From positions 1-64,000 of the forward strand of contig NZ_ATVS01000015.1 of the NCBI RefSeq assembly GCF_000420845.1: DNA of 64,000 bases, in the 5' to 3' direction. Positions within the stretch are counted from its first letter, which is position 1. The number at the start of each line of letters is the position of its first letter. Under the pieces are notes generated by a model. The model was not told where the DNA came from, did no database searches, and saw only the letters and a list, made by a program, of their open reading frames with translations. Position numbers and translations under genes: made by a program. Positions 34,233 to 43,355 of this stretch are shown here, in pieces. The stretch is from Butyrivibrio sp. AE3009 (GTDB taxonomy: Bacteria; Bacillota; Clostridia; Lachnospirales; Lachnospiraceae).

Positions 34233-34245
34233 GGGGGACTTTGTA

Positions 34246-34524
34246 ATGAAATTATCAGATTTTTTCAAGAAGAAATCTTCCAGTGATGTTGCAAAGGACC
34301 GACTTAAGTTTGTACTCGTTTCCGACAGAGCATCCTGCTCACCGGAGATAATGCAGAAGATCAGGAGCGATATCATAGAAGTATTATCCAAGTACGCTGA
34401 GATTGATATGGACAATATTGACATCAATATTACTCAGATGGACGGAGAGGATAACGGTGGTAAATCGGCACCGGCTCTTTATGCTAATATTCCGATCAAA
34501 AACATTAATCACAACGTTAAATGA
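34246..34524 (+). CDS. minE: Cell division topological specificity factor MinE
   Basis: A 92-residue protein (MKLSDFFKKKSSSDVAKDRLKFVLVSDRASCSPEIMQKIRSDIIEVLSKY) with the N-terminal membrane-targeting and MinD-contact region and the C-terminal dimerisation domain. A longer in-frame start lies inside minD, but AAGGGGG (34231-34237) and the family's N-terminus favour ATG 34246. MinE makes MinCD oscillate; many Firmicutes use DivIVA instead. Confidence 0.93.
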   Translation: MKLSDFFKKKSSSDVAKDRLKFVLVSDRASCSPEIMQKIRSDIIEVLSKYAEIDMDNIDINITQMDGEDNGGKSAPALYANIPIKNINHNVK

Positions 34525-34578
34525 TGCATAAATATTCAATAACTCATGTTGCAAAAAACCATGCAAAATTTAATGCAG

Positions 34579-34587
34579 TGTGATAAT
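34579..34587 (+). promoter_or_regulatory. Possible extended -10 promoter of the MarR-family gene
   Basis: TGT GATAAT about 42 nt before the start, without a convincing -35. Weak evidence. No clear OhrR-type operator was seen. Confidence 0.3.
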
Positions 34588-34628
34588 ATTAAATAGGATA
34601 AAATCTATTTACGTGGGAGTTTTTTGTT

Positions 34629-35072
34629 ATGAGTAATGAAAATGAAAAGTATGAACAACTTAAGCTGGGCAATCAGCTCTGTTTTCCGCTGTATGCCTGT
34701 GCAAAGGAAATCATCAGAAAGTATAAGCCTTATCTTGATAAGATAGACCTTACTTACACTCAGTATATTGCTATGATGGTTCTCTGGGAGATGAAGACAG
34801 TCAACGTCAAGACTCTTGGAGAGTGTCTCTATCTTGATTCCGGTACTCTTACACCTGTTCTCAAGAAACTTGAATCCAAGGGCTACATAACAAGGGTTCG
34901 TTCCAGTGAGGATGAACGTAATCTTGTTGTAACAATCACAGAAGAAGGTGAGAAGCTTAAGGACATGGCTATTGATATTCCGGCAGAGATGGGAGCTTGT
35001 GTCCGCCTTAGCAAAGAAGAGGCCAAACTTCTCTATGACCTTTTGTATAAGATTATCGGAAATATTAGATAA
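34629..35072 (+). CDS. MarR-family regulator, OhrR-like
   Basis: A 147-residue winged-helix protein. The N-terminal NQLCFPLYACAKEIIRKYKPYLDKIDLTYTQYIAMMVLWE strongly resembles Bacillus OhrR, including the sensing Cys (here C18; a second Cys is C24) and nearby Tyr residues. The HTH is VKTLGECLYLDSGTLTPVLKKLESKGYI and the wing RVRSSEDERNLVVTITEEG. OhrR senses organic hydroperoxides and represses ohr. No ohr gene is next to it, so its target is elsewhere or it only regulates itself. Confidence 0.85.
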   Translation: MSNENEKYEQLKLGNQLCFPLYACAKEIIRKYKPYLDKIDLTYTQYIAMMVLWEMKTVNVKTLGECLYLDSGTLTPVLKKLESKGYITRVRSSEDERNLVVTITEEGEKLKDMAIDIPAEMGACVRLSKEEAKLLYDLLYKIIGNIR

Positions 35073-35120
35073 ACTTTATGCTTTTTTCTTTCAATTATAT
35101 CAATTAACACATAATCTTTA

Positions 35121-35149
35121 TTGATTTTTTCTGCTATTAGAAATATAAT
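35121..35149 (+). promoter_or_regulatory. Sigma-A promoter of the csoR-ech-hyp operon
   Basis: TTGATT (35121-35126), 17 nt, TATAAT (35144-35149). The expected start is near 35156, immediately before a 9-bp inverted repeat that spans the leader. Confidence 0.75.
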
Positions 35150-35160
35150 AAACATCGGTC

Positions 35161-35230
35161 AAATGTGCGGTTTTGGGGATAAAAATTTTTTCACTGTTAA
35201 AAGTCAAAAAATTAACAAAAACGCACATTT
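35161..35230. promoter_or_regulatory. Inverted repeat in the leader of the metal-regulator gene
   Basis: AAATGTGCG (35161-35169) and CGCACATTT (35222-35230) are exact reverse complements, extended by a further GTTTT/AAAA-type match with one mismatch. The right arm ends 5 nt before the GGAGG of the metal-regulator gene. It could be an operator for that regulator or a leader stem that affects translation. Confidence 0.5.
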
Positions 35231-35245
35231 ATTATGGAGGTTTTT

Positions 35246-35542
35246 ATGAGTTCACACAATCATAATCATCACCATGATCCTGAAAACATGAAGGCCATTG
35301 TCAACAGACTGTCCAAGGCTATCGGACACCTTGAGTCGGTCAAAAAAATGGTAGAAGATGACAGGGATTGTACAGAAGTTCTCATTCAGTTGGCAGCTGT
35401 GAGAAGTGCCATTAACAACACAGGCAAGGCAATCCTAAAAGAGCACATCAGTCATTGTATTGTTCATGCTGTTCAGGACGGCGATGATGACGCAATTCAT
35501 GAACTTAATGACGCCATCGACAAATTTATGAAAAATTCGTAA
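35246..35542 (+). CDS. CsoR/RcnR/FrmR family metal-sensing repressor
   Basis: A 98-residue all-helical repressor. The metal-site residues are C42, H67 and C71 (H-x3-C), the Cys-His-Cys pattern of CsoR Cu(I) sensors. A His-rich N-terminus (H4, H6, H8-H10) instead recalls the extra N-terminal ligand of the nickel/cobalt sensor RcnR. The ligand is therefore undecided. The ATG at 35234 is really the ATGGAGG RBS; the start is 35246. It is 41 nt upstream of the NiFe hydrogenase genes under one promoter, suggesting metal-linked control of that operon. Confidence 0.85.
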   Translation: MSSHNHNHHHDPENMKAIVNRLSKAIGHLESVKKMVEDDRDCTEVLIQLAAVRSAINNTGKAILKEHISHCIVHAVQDGDDDAIHELNDAIDKFMKNS

Positions 35543-35583
35543 GCCAGTCTTACGAAAATGTATGTGAAAGGGGCGAAAACACC

Positions 35584-37515
35584 TTGGCTATCCCAATTCT
35601 TAATGTAGTTTATTTCTTAATTTTATTTCCTTTCTTAATGGCAATAATAATAGGGCTTCTCAGATATTATTCTCCTTTCAGAAGCGCTGTAATCATGCTC
35701 GGCGGTTTTACTATTATGGCTGCTGCTATTTATGTTGCCGTTAACGTACTTATGTCCGGTGATACTTCACAATTTATGTATTTGGAGGATGCGGAGATCC
35801 CCAATTATGTAATTATGGCCGGCGAAGTATTTCTTATGTGTCTTGTATGCTTTTTAAGTATCAAGTACAAAAAGTATTATGCAATTATAATTTCACTTGT
35901 AGGTACAATTCCCGTGCTCTGGATGGACCTTTCAGGTAATGCAGTGGAAGGCAATACACATCTTCGTATCGACACCTTTGCTGCCGTTATGTACCTTATT
36001 GTAGGTATTGTAGGTATTCTTATCTGTATCTACGCAAGTGGTTATATGAAAGATTATCATCATCATCACACAGATGTAGCAGACAGATCAAACTATTTCC
36101 TTGCTCTTATGTATGTATTCCTTGGAGCAATGTTTGGTCTTATTTCATCCGACAATCTTGGATGGATCTATTTCTTCTGGGAAATCACAAGCGTATGCTC
36201 ATTCCTTATGATTGGCTATACAAGAACAGAGGAAGCTGTTAACAACTCCTTCCGTGCTCTGTGGATGAACCTTCTCGGTGGAGTAGGTTTCGCTGCAGGC
36301 CTTATGTATTGCAACCTTCAGCTTGGAATGTCCAACCTTAGTGAGATTACCGATATAGGAGCTGCAGAGTTCGTAATTATTCCTGCAACCCTGTTTGCAT
36401 TTGCGGCTCTCACCAAGAGTGCTCAGTTCCCATTCTCAAGATGGCTTCTCGGCGCCATGGTGGCACCTACACCTTCCAGTGCGCTGCTTCACTCAGCGAC
36501 CATGGTTAAGATCGGTGTCTACATGCTCATCAGATTGTCTCCTGTAATGTATGGAACACTTACAGGTATCATGATCACAGTCATCGGTGGATTCACATTC
36601 TTTGCAGCATCACTTCTTGCAATAACTGTTAGTGACGGTAAGAAGGTGCTTGCTTATTCTACAATTTCAAACCTTGGACTTATCACAGCCTGCGCAGGCA
36701 CCGGTACAACAGAAGGTGTATGGGCTGCTGTTATGCTGGTTCTTTTCCATGCTGTTTCCAAGTCACTTCTGTTCCAGACTGTTGGTGATATTGAGAACTG
36801 TATGCACAGCCGTGATATTGAGGATATGCACGGACTTATCATCAAGCTTCCAAGACTTGCATTCATCATGATCATCGGTATCTGCGGTATGTTCATGGCT
36901 CCTTTCGGAATGCTTGTATCTAAGTGGGCTGCTCTTAAATCCTTCGTGGATTCAGGTTCTGTATGGCTGGTCCTTTTCCTTGTATTTGGTTCAGGTTCAA
37001 CACTTTTCTACTGGGCTAAATGGCTTGGCAAGATCTGTACAGTTATCCATCAGTCCTTTGAGATTGAGGATATTACACCAAGGAGTGAGATGGTTTCCAT
37101 TTTCCCTCTTACAACAATGATTGTTGTTATGTGCTTTGCATTCCCCTGGATGTCAGGCAACATGATCCAGCCTATTCTTGATGAGGCATTCAACACCAAC
37201 ATTCCTGATGTTATCGGTGGCAGCGATGTTATCATCATGATGATTATGGTTGCGATGATATTTATGATTCCTATCGGATCAAGAATTATGTCAATCGGTA
37301 AGAACAGCAAGATGTCAATGTCTTATGTGGCCGGTGTTAATGCAGGTGACGACAGACATTACATCGATTCCTTCGGCAAGGAGAGAGCGCTTTACATGTC
37401 CAACTGGTACATGGAAGATTATTTCGGTGAGAAGAAGCTTCTCTGGCCCAGCATTATCGTCGCTGCAGTGCTTGTTGCTGTAATGCTTATCGTAGTAGTT
37501 GGAGGTGCTTTCTGA
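35584..37515 (+). CDS. echA: Ech hydrogenase subunit EchA (NuoL-like proton channel)
   Basis: A 643-residue polytopic membrane protein (about 16 helices) of the NuoL/M/N-MrpA family. It has the typical DNLGWIYFFWEITSVCSFLMIGY and KSAQFPFSRWLLGAMVAPTPSSALLHSATMVKIGVYML. It translocates H+ or Na+ in the energy-converting hydrogenase. A four-His cluster (159-162) sits in a loop after helix 5. It starts at TTG 35584 after AAGGGG. The operon order echA-B-C-D-E-F is complete. Confidence 0.92.
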   Translation: MAIPILNVVYFLILFPFLMAIIIGLLRYYSPFRSAVIMLGGFTIMAAAIYVAVNVLMSGDTSQFMYLEDAEIPNYVIMAGEVFLMCLVCFLSIKYKKYYAIIISLVGTIPVLWMDLSGNAVEGNTHLRIDTFAAVMYLIVGIVGILICIYASGYMKDYHHHHTDVADRSNYFLALMYVFLGAMFGLISSDNLGWIYFFWEITSVCSFLMIGYTRTEEAVNNSFRALWMNLLGGVGFAAGLMYCNLQLGMSNLSEITDIGAAEFVIIPATLFAFAALTKSAQFPFSRWLLGAMVAPTPSSALLHSATMVKIGVYMLIRLSPVMYGTLTGIMITVIGGFTFFAASLLAITVSDGKKVLAYSTISNLGLITACAGTGTTEGVWAAVMLVLFHAVSKSLLFQTVGDIENCMHSRDIEDMHGLIIKLPRLAFIMIIGICGMFMAPFGMLVSKWAALKSFVDSGSVWLVLFLVFGSGSTLFYWAKWLGKICTVIHQSFEIEDITPRSEMVSIFPLTTMIVVMCFAFPWMSGNMIQPILDEAFNTNIPDVIGGSDVIIMMIMVAMIFMIPIGSRIMSIGKNSKMSMSYVAGVNAGDDRHYIDSFGKERALYMSNWYMEDYFGEKKLLWPSIIVAAVLVAVMLIVVVGGAF

Positions 37516-38384
37516 TGGATGTGATGATTTTTGTTAAGGCTTTAATTTATATAGTGCTGGCACCTTTTATTGGAGGACTTCTTGCAGGTGTGGACAGAAT
37601 TTTCTCTGCACGTATGCAGGGCAGACAGGGCCCACCTCTTTTCCAGCCCTTCTATGATGTGTTCAAGCTTTTAAACAAGCAGACCACCGTTGTTAACAGT
37701 ATTCAGGTTCTGTTTGTAACAGGCTACCTTATTATGACAATTTTTACAGGTGCTCTTTTCTTCGGCGGCGGAGATATGCTTCTTGTATTCTTTGCGCTGT
37801 CCATGTCTGAGGTTATGATGGTTATGGCTGCTTTTTCAACCAACGGACCTTACAGTATCATGGGTGCACAGAGAGAACTCCTTCAGATGATGTGTTATGA
37901 GCCTATGACTCTTCTTGTTGCAATTGGTTTCTACTATGCAAACGGAAGCTTCATGGTTAACGACCTGATTCAGGCAGAGGTTCCTGCGATCGTACAGATT
38001 CCCGGATTCTTCATCGGCTTTGTATTCATCCTTATCATCAAGCTGAGAAAGTCTCCTTTCGACCTTAGTACATCTCACCATATGCATCAGGAGATGGTCA
38101 AGGGTCTTACAACGGATCTTTCAGGTGGAAACCTTGCACTTACTGAGATTGCCGAGTGGTATGATCTGGTACTTATGATGGGTATCGTTGGAATGTTCTT
38201 TATTACATCCAACCCTATCAGCAGAGTATGGGCAATCATAGCTATTTCAGTGGTATTTTTCCTTGAGACACTTATTGACAATTTGTTCCCTCGTGTTAAG
38301 TACATCACCATGCTTAAGGTAACATGGTCTGTTATCCTTATTTTCGCAGGAACAAATCTGTTGATCCTCAATGTTTTGAAATAA
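37515..38384 (+). CDS. echB: Ech hydrogenase subunit EchB (NuoH-like)
   Basis: A 289-residue membrane protein with about eight helices and NuoH-type signatures: GVDRIFSARMQGRQGPPLFQPFYDVFKLLNKQ and KLRKSPFDLSTSHHMHQEMVKGLTTDLSG. It anchors the soluble hydrogenase arm. Its ATG overlaps the echA stop (TGATG). Confidence 0.93.
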   Translation: MDVMIFVKALIYIVLAPFIGGLLAGVDRIFSARMQGRQGPPLFQPFYDVFKLLNKQTTVVNSIQVLFVTGYLIMTIFTGALFFGGGDMLLVFFALSMSEVMMVMAAFSTNGPYSIMGAQRELLQMMCYEPMTLLVAIGFYYANGSFMVNDLIQAEVPAIVQIPGFFIGFVFILIIKLRKSPFDLSTSHHMHQEMVKGLTTDLSGGNLALTEIAEWYDLVLMMGIVGMFFITSNPISRVWAIIAISVVFFLETLIDNLFPRVKYITMLKVTWSVILIFAGTNLLILNVLK

Positions 38385-38404
38385 GATGAAGGGAATAAAA
38401 ATCA

Positions 38405-39103
38405 ATGAAAATATCTAAATCACCATGGGTGTTACATTATGATGGCTCCAGCTGCAATGGCTGTGATATAGAAGTACTTGCAACGATGACTCCTCTTTAT
38501 GACGTGGAGAGATTCGGAATTATTAATACAGGTAACCCTAAGCATGCTGACGTTCTGCTTCTTACAGGCGGCGTCAATGCCCAGACTGCTCCTGTAATCA
38601 GACAGCTCTACAATATGATGCCTGATCCCAAGGTAGTAGTTGCCTGCGGTATCTGCGCATGCGACGGCGGTATCTTCAAAGAGTGCTATAACATCTTGGG
38701 AGGCGCCGACAAGGTTGTTCCCGTTGATGTTTATGTACCGGGATGTGCCGTTAGACCTGAAGCTCTTATTGAGGGCGTAGTTAAGGCTGTTGGAATTCTT
38801 GAAGAGAAGAGAAAGAAACTTAAGGAATCCATGAAAGCCGGCTATTGTACCGTTGACTATAGCAAGATTGCAATTCATACAACTGCTGATGACTATGATC
38901 CCAGCAATCAGTATGATGCTGTTCTTACAGAGGAGGCTCTCAGACAGCAGGCAGAAGAGAAGATCAAGGCATCTGCAAAGCCTGCTCCCAAGCCGGCTGC
39001 AGCCGTAGCGCCTAAGGCTCCCGCAGCTAATGCAGCTGCACCTGCACAGGCTCCTACAGCAGCGCCCGCTGCCGATAACACCAAGAAAGGAGAAAACGCA
39101 TAA
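38405..39103 (+). CDS. echC: Ech hydrogenase small subunit EchC (NuoB-like)
   Basis: A 232-residue protein carrying the proximal [4Fe-4S] cluster: C17/C20 in GSSCNGCDIE, a Cys in VACGICACDGG and the last in VPGCAVRPEALIEG. Residues about 185-232 form an Ala/Pro-rich tail that ordinary EchC/NuoB proteins lack. It pairs with EchE. Its stop overlaps the echD ATG (TAATG). Confidence 0.92.
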   Translation: MKISKSPWVLHYDGSSCNGCDIEVLATMTPLYDVERFGIINTGNPKHADVLLLTGGVNAQTAPVIRQLYNMMPDPKVVVACGICACDGGIFKECYNILGGADKVVPVDVYVPGCAVRPEALIEGVVKAVGILEEKRKKLKESMKAGYCTVDYSKIAIHTTADDYDPSNQYDAVLTEEALRQQAEEKIKASAKPAPKPAAAVAPKAPAANAAAPAQAPTAAPAADNTKKGENA

Positions 39104-39435
39104 TGAATACAGAATTTATCAGTGTTAATCCTGAAAGCGTTATCGATGAGACTCAGAAGATCAAATTCCAGGGATATCACCTTATGCAGCAGTGCGCTAC
39201 AAGAATTCCCGGAGCTTATGAGCTGATCTATTCCTTCGGAAAGGACCTTGAGATGAAGCATTTCAAGATCACTCTTCCCGAGGATCAGGAGATTTCCAGC
39301 ATCACAAGCATCTATCCCTGTGCTTTCATCTATGAGAACGAGATGCACGATCTTTTCGGTGTGCAGGTTAAGATGATCAATATCGACTTTGAAGGTAAGC
39401 TCTATCGTACAGCGATCGAGACACCATTTAAATAA
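39103..39435 (+). CDS. echD: Ech hydrogenase subunit EchD (NuoC-like)
   Basis: A 110-residue soluble protein resembling the short NuoC-type subunit (ISSITSIYPCAFIYENEMHDLFGVQVKMINIDFEGKLY). It stabilises the large/small subunit pair. It lies directly between echC and echE. Confidence 0.9.
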   Translation: MNTEFISVNPESVIDETQKIKFQGYHLMQQCATRIPGAYELIYSFGKDLEMKHFKITLPEDQEISSITSIYPCAFIYENEMHDLFGVQVKMINIDFEGKLYRTAIETPFK

Positions 39436-39450
39436 TTGGAGGAACCAAAA

Positions 39451-40530
39451 ATGTCTACAAGAAGTGTAATTCCATTTGGACCCCAGCATCCGGTTCTTCC
39501 GGAACCCATTCATTTAGATCTTGTTATGGAGGACGAGAAGGTAGTTGAGGCTATTCCTTCCATCGGTTTCATCCACAGAGGTCTCGAGAAGCTGGTTGAT
39601 AAAAAAGATTTTAACGAGATGGTATACGTTGCAGAGCGTATCTGCGGTATCTGTTCTCTTGGCCACGGCCTTGGCTATTCAGAGGCTGTTGAGCACATCA
39701 TGGATATCGATGTACCTATGCGTGCTAAATACCTTAGAACTATCTGGTCTGAGCTTTCCAGAGTTCATTCACATCTCCTTTGGCTTGGTCTTTTGGCTGA
39801 TGCTTTTGGATTTGAGTCTCTTTACATGGATTGCTGGAGACTTCGTGAGGATGCCCTTGATATGTTTGAGGCTTCCACCGGCGGACGTGTTATCTTTTCC
39901 GCTATGAAGATTGGCGGCGTTAGAAGAGATGTTTCTGATGAGATGCTCAGAGACTTCGCAGAGCGTATTACAAGAATGGAAGAGGATCTCAAGGTTATTG
40001 CCAAGCCCTTCCTTAACGATATGGCCGTTCAGACAAGACTTCGCGGCGTAGGTGTTCTTACTGCTGAGCAGGCAGATGCTCTTGGTTGCTGCGGACCTTT
40101 CCTTCGTGCCAGCGGTATTGCCCGTGATATTCGTAGCACAGGCTACTGCGCATACGGCGATGTTGATTTTGAGCCTATCATCAGCAATGATGGTGATTCC
40201 TATGCAAGAACAGAGTGCCGTATCAAAGAGATTTTCCAGGCATTTGATATTATTAAGCAGTTAATCGCCAAGATTCCTGCGGGAGACATTGATGTTCCCG
40301 TTAAGGGCATGCCAAACGGTGAGTATTTCATGCGTCTTGAGCAGCCCAGAGGAGAGGCTCATTACTACGTAAAGGCTAATGGTACCAAGTTCATAGACAG
40401 AATGAGAGTCCGCACCCCCACCTTTGCAAACCTTTCAGGTCTTGTTGAGACACTTAAGGGCTGCGATCTGGCAGATGTTCCGATCCTTGTTCTTACCATT
40501 GATCCTTGCATCAGCTGTACAGAGAGGTGA
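39451..40530 (+). CDS. echE: Ech hydrogenase large subunit EchE (NiFe catalytic subunit)
   Basis: A 359-residue catalytic subunit. The four NiFe ligands are present: C65/C68 in RICGICSLGHG and C353/C356 in DPCISCTER, where the protein ends. There is no C-terminal extension to be cut by a maturation protease, as described for some group 4 hydrogenases. The start is ATG 39451, after TTGGAGG. It reduces protons with electrons from ferredoxin through EchF and EchC. Confidence 0.94.
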   Translation: MSTRSVIPFGPQHPVLPEPIHLDLVMEDEKVVEAIPSIGFIHRGLEKLVDKKDFNEMVYVAERICGICSLGHGLGYSEAVEHIMDIDVPMRAKYLRTIWSELSRVHSHLLWLGLLADAFGFESLYMDCWRLREDALDMFEASTGGRVIFSAMKIGGVRRDVSDEMLRDFAERITRMEEDLKVIAKPFLNDMAVQTRLRGVGVLTAEQADALGCCGPFLRASGIARDIRSTGYCAYGDVDFEPIISNDGDSYARTECRIKEIFQAFDIIKQLIAKIPAGDIDVPVKGMPNGEYFMRLEQPRGEAHYYVKANGTKFIDRMRVRTPTFANLSGLVETLKGCDLADVPILVLTIDPCISCTER

Positions 40531-40536
40531 TTAAAT

Positions 40537-40995
40537 ATGTCTTTGATTAGTTTTAAAAACACAATTCTTCATAATCTTGTATCAAAGCCTAAGACCAGAA
40601 AGGTTGAGAAAGAGTACCCCGTAGGCACAAGAGGACATGTTGAGAATGATATGGATCTCTGTGTATTGTGCGGTCTGTGCTCCATCAAATGCCCTACTCA
40701 TGCTATCAGCATTGATAAGGCAGAGAAGACCTGGTCCATCAATCCTATGAGCTGCATCCAGTGCAGATGCTGTGTAGATAACTGCCCTAAGAAATCACTT
40801 TCTATGGGACTTAGATTCACAGAACCCGGTCCTGAGAAGGTTACCAAGACCTTCAAGCAGTCTGAGAAGGCTATCGCCGCTCAGGAAGCTCTTATGAAGG
40901 CAGCTAAGGAACGTGCAGCAGCTGCAGCAGCCGCTAAGGCAGCACAGGCAGCCGCAGCAGGAAATGTAGAGAAGAAAGAAGAACCTAAGGCTTGA
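40537..40995 (+). CDS. echF: Ech hydrogenase polyferredoxin subunit EchF
   Basis: A 152-residue 2x[4Fe-4S] subunit (NuoI-like): C42, C45, C48, C52 and C73, C76, C79, C83. It takes electrons from reduced ferredoxin. The C-terminal 35 residues are an Ala/Lys/Glu-rich helical tail, unusual for EchF. It is separated from echE by 6 nt. Confidence 0.93.
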   Translation: MSLISFKNTILHNLVSKPKTRKVEKEYPVGTRGHVENDMDLCVLCGLCSIKCPTHAISIDKAEKTWSINPMSCIQCRCCVDNCPKKSLSMGLRFTEPGPEKVTKTFKQSEKAIAAQEALMKAAKERAAAAAAAKAAQAAAAGNVEKKEEPKA

Positions 40996-41020
40996 TTTTT
41001 TGAGACAAAAAGATCAGATT

Positions 41021-43333
41021 ATGACAATTAAGATAAGAGTTAAAGGGGCGGTACAGGGTGTTGGTTTCCGCCCCTTTATTGCTGAAACGGCAACTAAATA
41101 CGGCATAAAAGGTAATGTCAAAAATATCGGAGCAGCTGTTGATATTCTTGCGATTGGAAATAGGGACGAATTGGACTTATTTATCGAGAGCATTAAAAGT
41201 GAGTATCCGGCAGGTGCTTTTATTCTTGATTTGTCTGCAGAGGAAATCGTGAACTATGATGAGACATCCCTTTCGGAATTTATGATTGTTCCAAGTGATG
41301 AGATTGATCTTTCCTCTGAGCTTCCTGTTTTTCTGCCGGATATTGGGATCTGTGACGACTGCATGAATGAAATGCTGGATGAGAAGGACAGAAGATATCA
41401 TTATCCTCTTATCAGCTGCGCAGTTTGCGGTCCGAGGGTCAGTATATTGAATAAACTTCCTTATGATCGCGACACCACTACAATGATTGATTTTGAAATG
41501 TGTGGTGATTGTGATAGCGAATATCGCAGAGGAAGACGCCGCCATGCACAGACAATTTCTTGTCATAGCTGCGGACCTCAGATGATTTTCAGATATTCAG
41601 AATCTGAGGTAAATAGGGAAGAAGCCGTAGAAAAGGCTATTGAGGTATTATCAAATGGCGGAATAATCGGACTTAAGGGCATATCGGGTTATCAGCTTGT
41701 TTGCCTTCCGACAACAGAAGCCGCTACAAGGCTCAGAGAACTGAAGGGTCGCGAGAGGAAGCCCTTCGCCGTTATGTTCTCCGTACTTGAAGAAATATCA
41801 GAATATTGTTATGTGAACGATAGGGAGAAAGACCTTCTTTTATCTTCTGCAAGACCAATCGTTTTACTTCAGAAGAAAAAAGACTTTCCTGAGCAGGTCT
41901 GCAGAGACAGCCGATACATCGGAGCTTTTCTTCCTTCTTCAGGAATTCACAGACTGTTATGCGATGAACTGGGACCTCTTATTGTCACCAGTGCTAACAA
42001 GTCTGACCAGCCTATGATTTATTCAGATGAGAAGTTTTTTGATATTTTTTTGGATGAAAAAAATGAACTTCACGCAGATGGAGTTCTTTACCATAAAAGA
42101 AAGATAAATATTGCCCAGGATGATTCTGTACTCTTTGTCATCAGGTCATCCAAAGGTTTTTCAACGCAGTTTATCAGAAGATCTAGAGGATATTTTCCTC
42201 TTCCTGTACTTTTGAAAAATAATAGTCCTGAAAGCTGCAGTGGTGCTTCATGTAATAAGGCTGTACTTGCCCTGGGAGCTGATCTTAAGAATACATTTGC
42301 ATTTGCAAAGAAGGATAAAATTATCCCATCTCAGCATTTGGGAGATCTGGCTGATGTAGACGTATTTGAAGAATATAAGAAGCTGATTCCTTATTGCAGA
42401 GGGTTGTTCCATTTTTCCTTTGACAGAATGATCTGTGACAAGCATCCCGGATATTTTTCTTCGGGTTATGCTGCAAAACTTTTACAAGCTAATAATCTGG
42501 ATGATAGCTCTATTATCAAAGTACAACATCATCACGCTCACATTTTTTCTGTAATGGCCGAAAGCGGAATTGATAGCTGTATTGGCATTTCCTTCGATGG
42601 AACAGGCTACGGAGATGACGGCAAAGTCTGGGGCGGCGAGTATTTCTACTGCAACGAGACTTCTGTTAAACGCTTCGGACATATGTCTTACATCAAGCTC
42701 TGCGGCGGAGATATGGCACCCAAAAAAGCCGATCTTGTAAGGGACTGTTATAGATTTGCCTGCGATAACGATGGTGAGAGCGATATTATTCCGGATATAA
42801 TAAGATCTGCACTTAACAATAACATCAATACTTACGAAACCTCCAGTGTTGGAAGACTATTTGATGCTGTTTCGTCTCTTCTTGGAATCTGTGGCTATAA
42901 TTCTTATGAAGGAGAATGCGCCACAGCCCTTGAAAAAGAAGCCTGGAAGTATACAGGTATTGACAGACCGGAATTTGAGCTTAAAGTATATAGAGATGAT
43001 AATGGTAATATTATCACCGATCAGGCTGATTTTTTTAGGCAGATAGTAGAGTGCCAAAGGGAAGGCAAATATAACACCGTTTTATGTGCTTATGCGTTCC
43101 ATGTGGCTATTACAACCGCTATCAAAAGTGTCTGTGACATTATTAGAGAAGAAACAGGAGAAAAGAAAGTCTGCTTATCAGGTGGTGTTTTCATGAACAG
43201 ACTTCTTTTGACCAAAACAATTAATTTACTGAGCATCAGCGGCTACGAAGTGTACTGGAACCAACAAGTTCCGGCCAGTGATGCTGGGATTTCTCTGGGA
43301 CAGGCCTATTACGGTCTAATGCTTTCAGAATAA
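41021..43333 (+). CDS. hypF: Carbamoyltransferase HypF (NiFe cyanide ligand synthesis)
   Basis: About 770 residues: an N-terminal acylphosphatase domain (VKGAVQGVGFRPF), two zinc-finger CxxC...CxxC units (C-D-D-C...C-A-V-C and C-G-D-C...C-H-S-C), a YrdC domain (about 190-370) and a Kae1-like domain with the HHHAH motif and SFDGTGYGDDG. It carbamoylates the C-terminal Cys of HypE. Two starts are possible: TTG 41000, or ATG 41021, which gives the standard M-T-I-K-I-R-V-K-G beginning; neither has a strong RBS. Confidence 0.93.
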   Translation: MTIKIRVKGAVQGVGFRPFIAETATKYGIKGNVKNIGAAVDILAIGNRDELDLFIESIKSEYPAGAFILDLSAEEIVNYDETSLSEFMIVPSDEIDLSSELPVFLPDIGICDDCMNEMLDEKDRRYHYPLISCAVCGPRVSILNKLPYDRDTTTMIDFEMCGDCDSEYRRGRRRHAQTISCHSCGPQMIFRYSESEVNREEAVEKAIEVLSNGGIIGLKGISGYQLVCLPTTEAATRLRELKGRERKPFAVMFSVLEEISEYCYVNDREKDLLLSSARPIVLLQKKKDFPEQVCRDSRYIGAFLPSSGIHRLLCDELGPLIVTSANKSDQPMIYSDEKFFDIFLDEKNELHADGVLYHKRKINIAQDDSVLFVIRSSKGFSTQFIRRSRGYFPLPVLLKNNSPESCSGASCNKAVLALGADLKNTFAFAKKDKIIPSQHLGDLADVDVFEEYKKLIPYCRGLFHFSFDRMICDKHPGYFSSGYAAKLLQANNLDDSSIIKVQHHHAHIFSVMAESGIDSCIGISFDGTGYGDDGKVWGGEYFYCNETSVKRFGHMSYIKLCGGDMAPKKADLVRDCYRFACDNDGESDIIPDIIRSALNNNINTYETSSVGRLFDAVSSLLGICGYNSYEGECATALEKEAWKYTGIDRPEFELKVYRDDNGNIITDQADFFRQIVECQREGKYNTVLCAYAFHVAITTAIKSVCDIIREETGEKKVCLSGGVFMNRLLLTKTINLLSISGYEVYWNQQVPASDAGISLGQAYYGLMLSE

Positions 43334-43355
43334 TACAGTAAAAGAAAGGAACAAT

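Noticed and set aside
41000-41020. TTG 41000 as the hypF start
   Set aside because: Possible but less likely: ATG 41021 gives the standard acylphosphatase N-terminus. Neither has a strong RBS, so this stays open.
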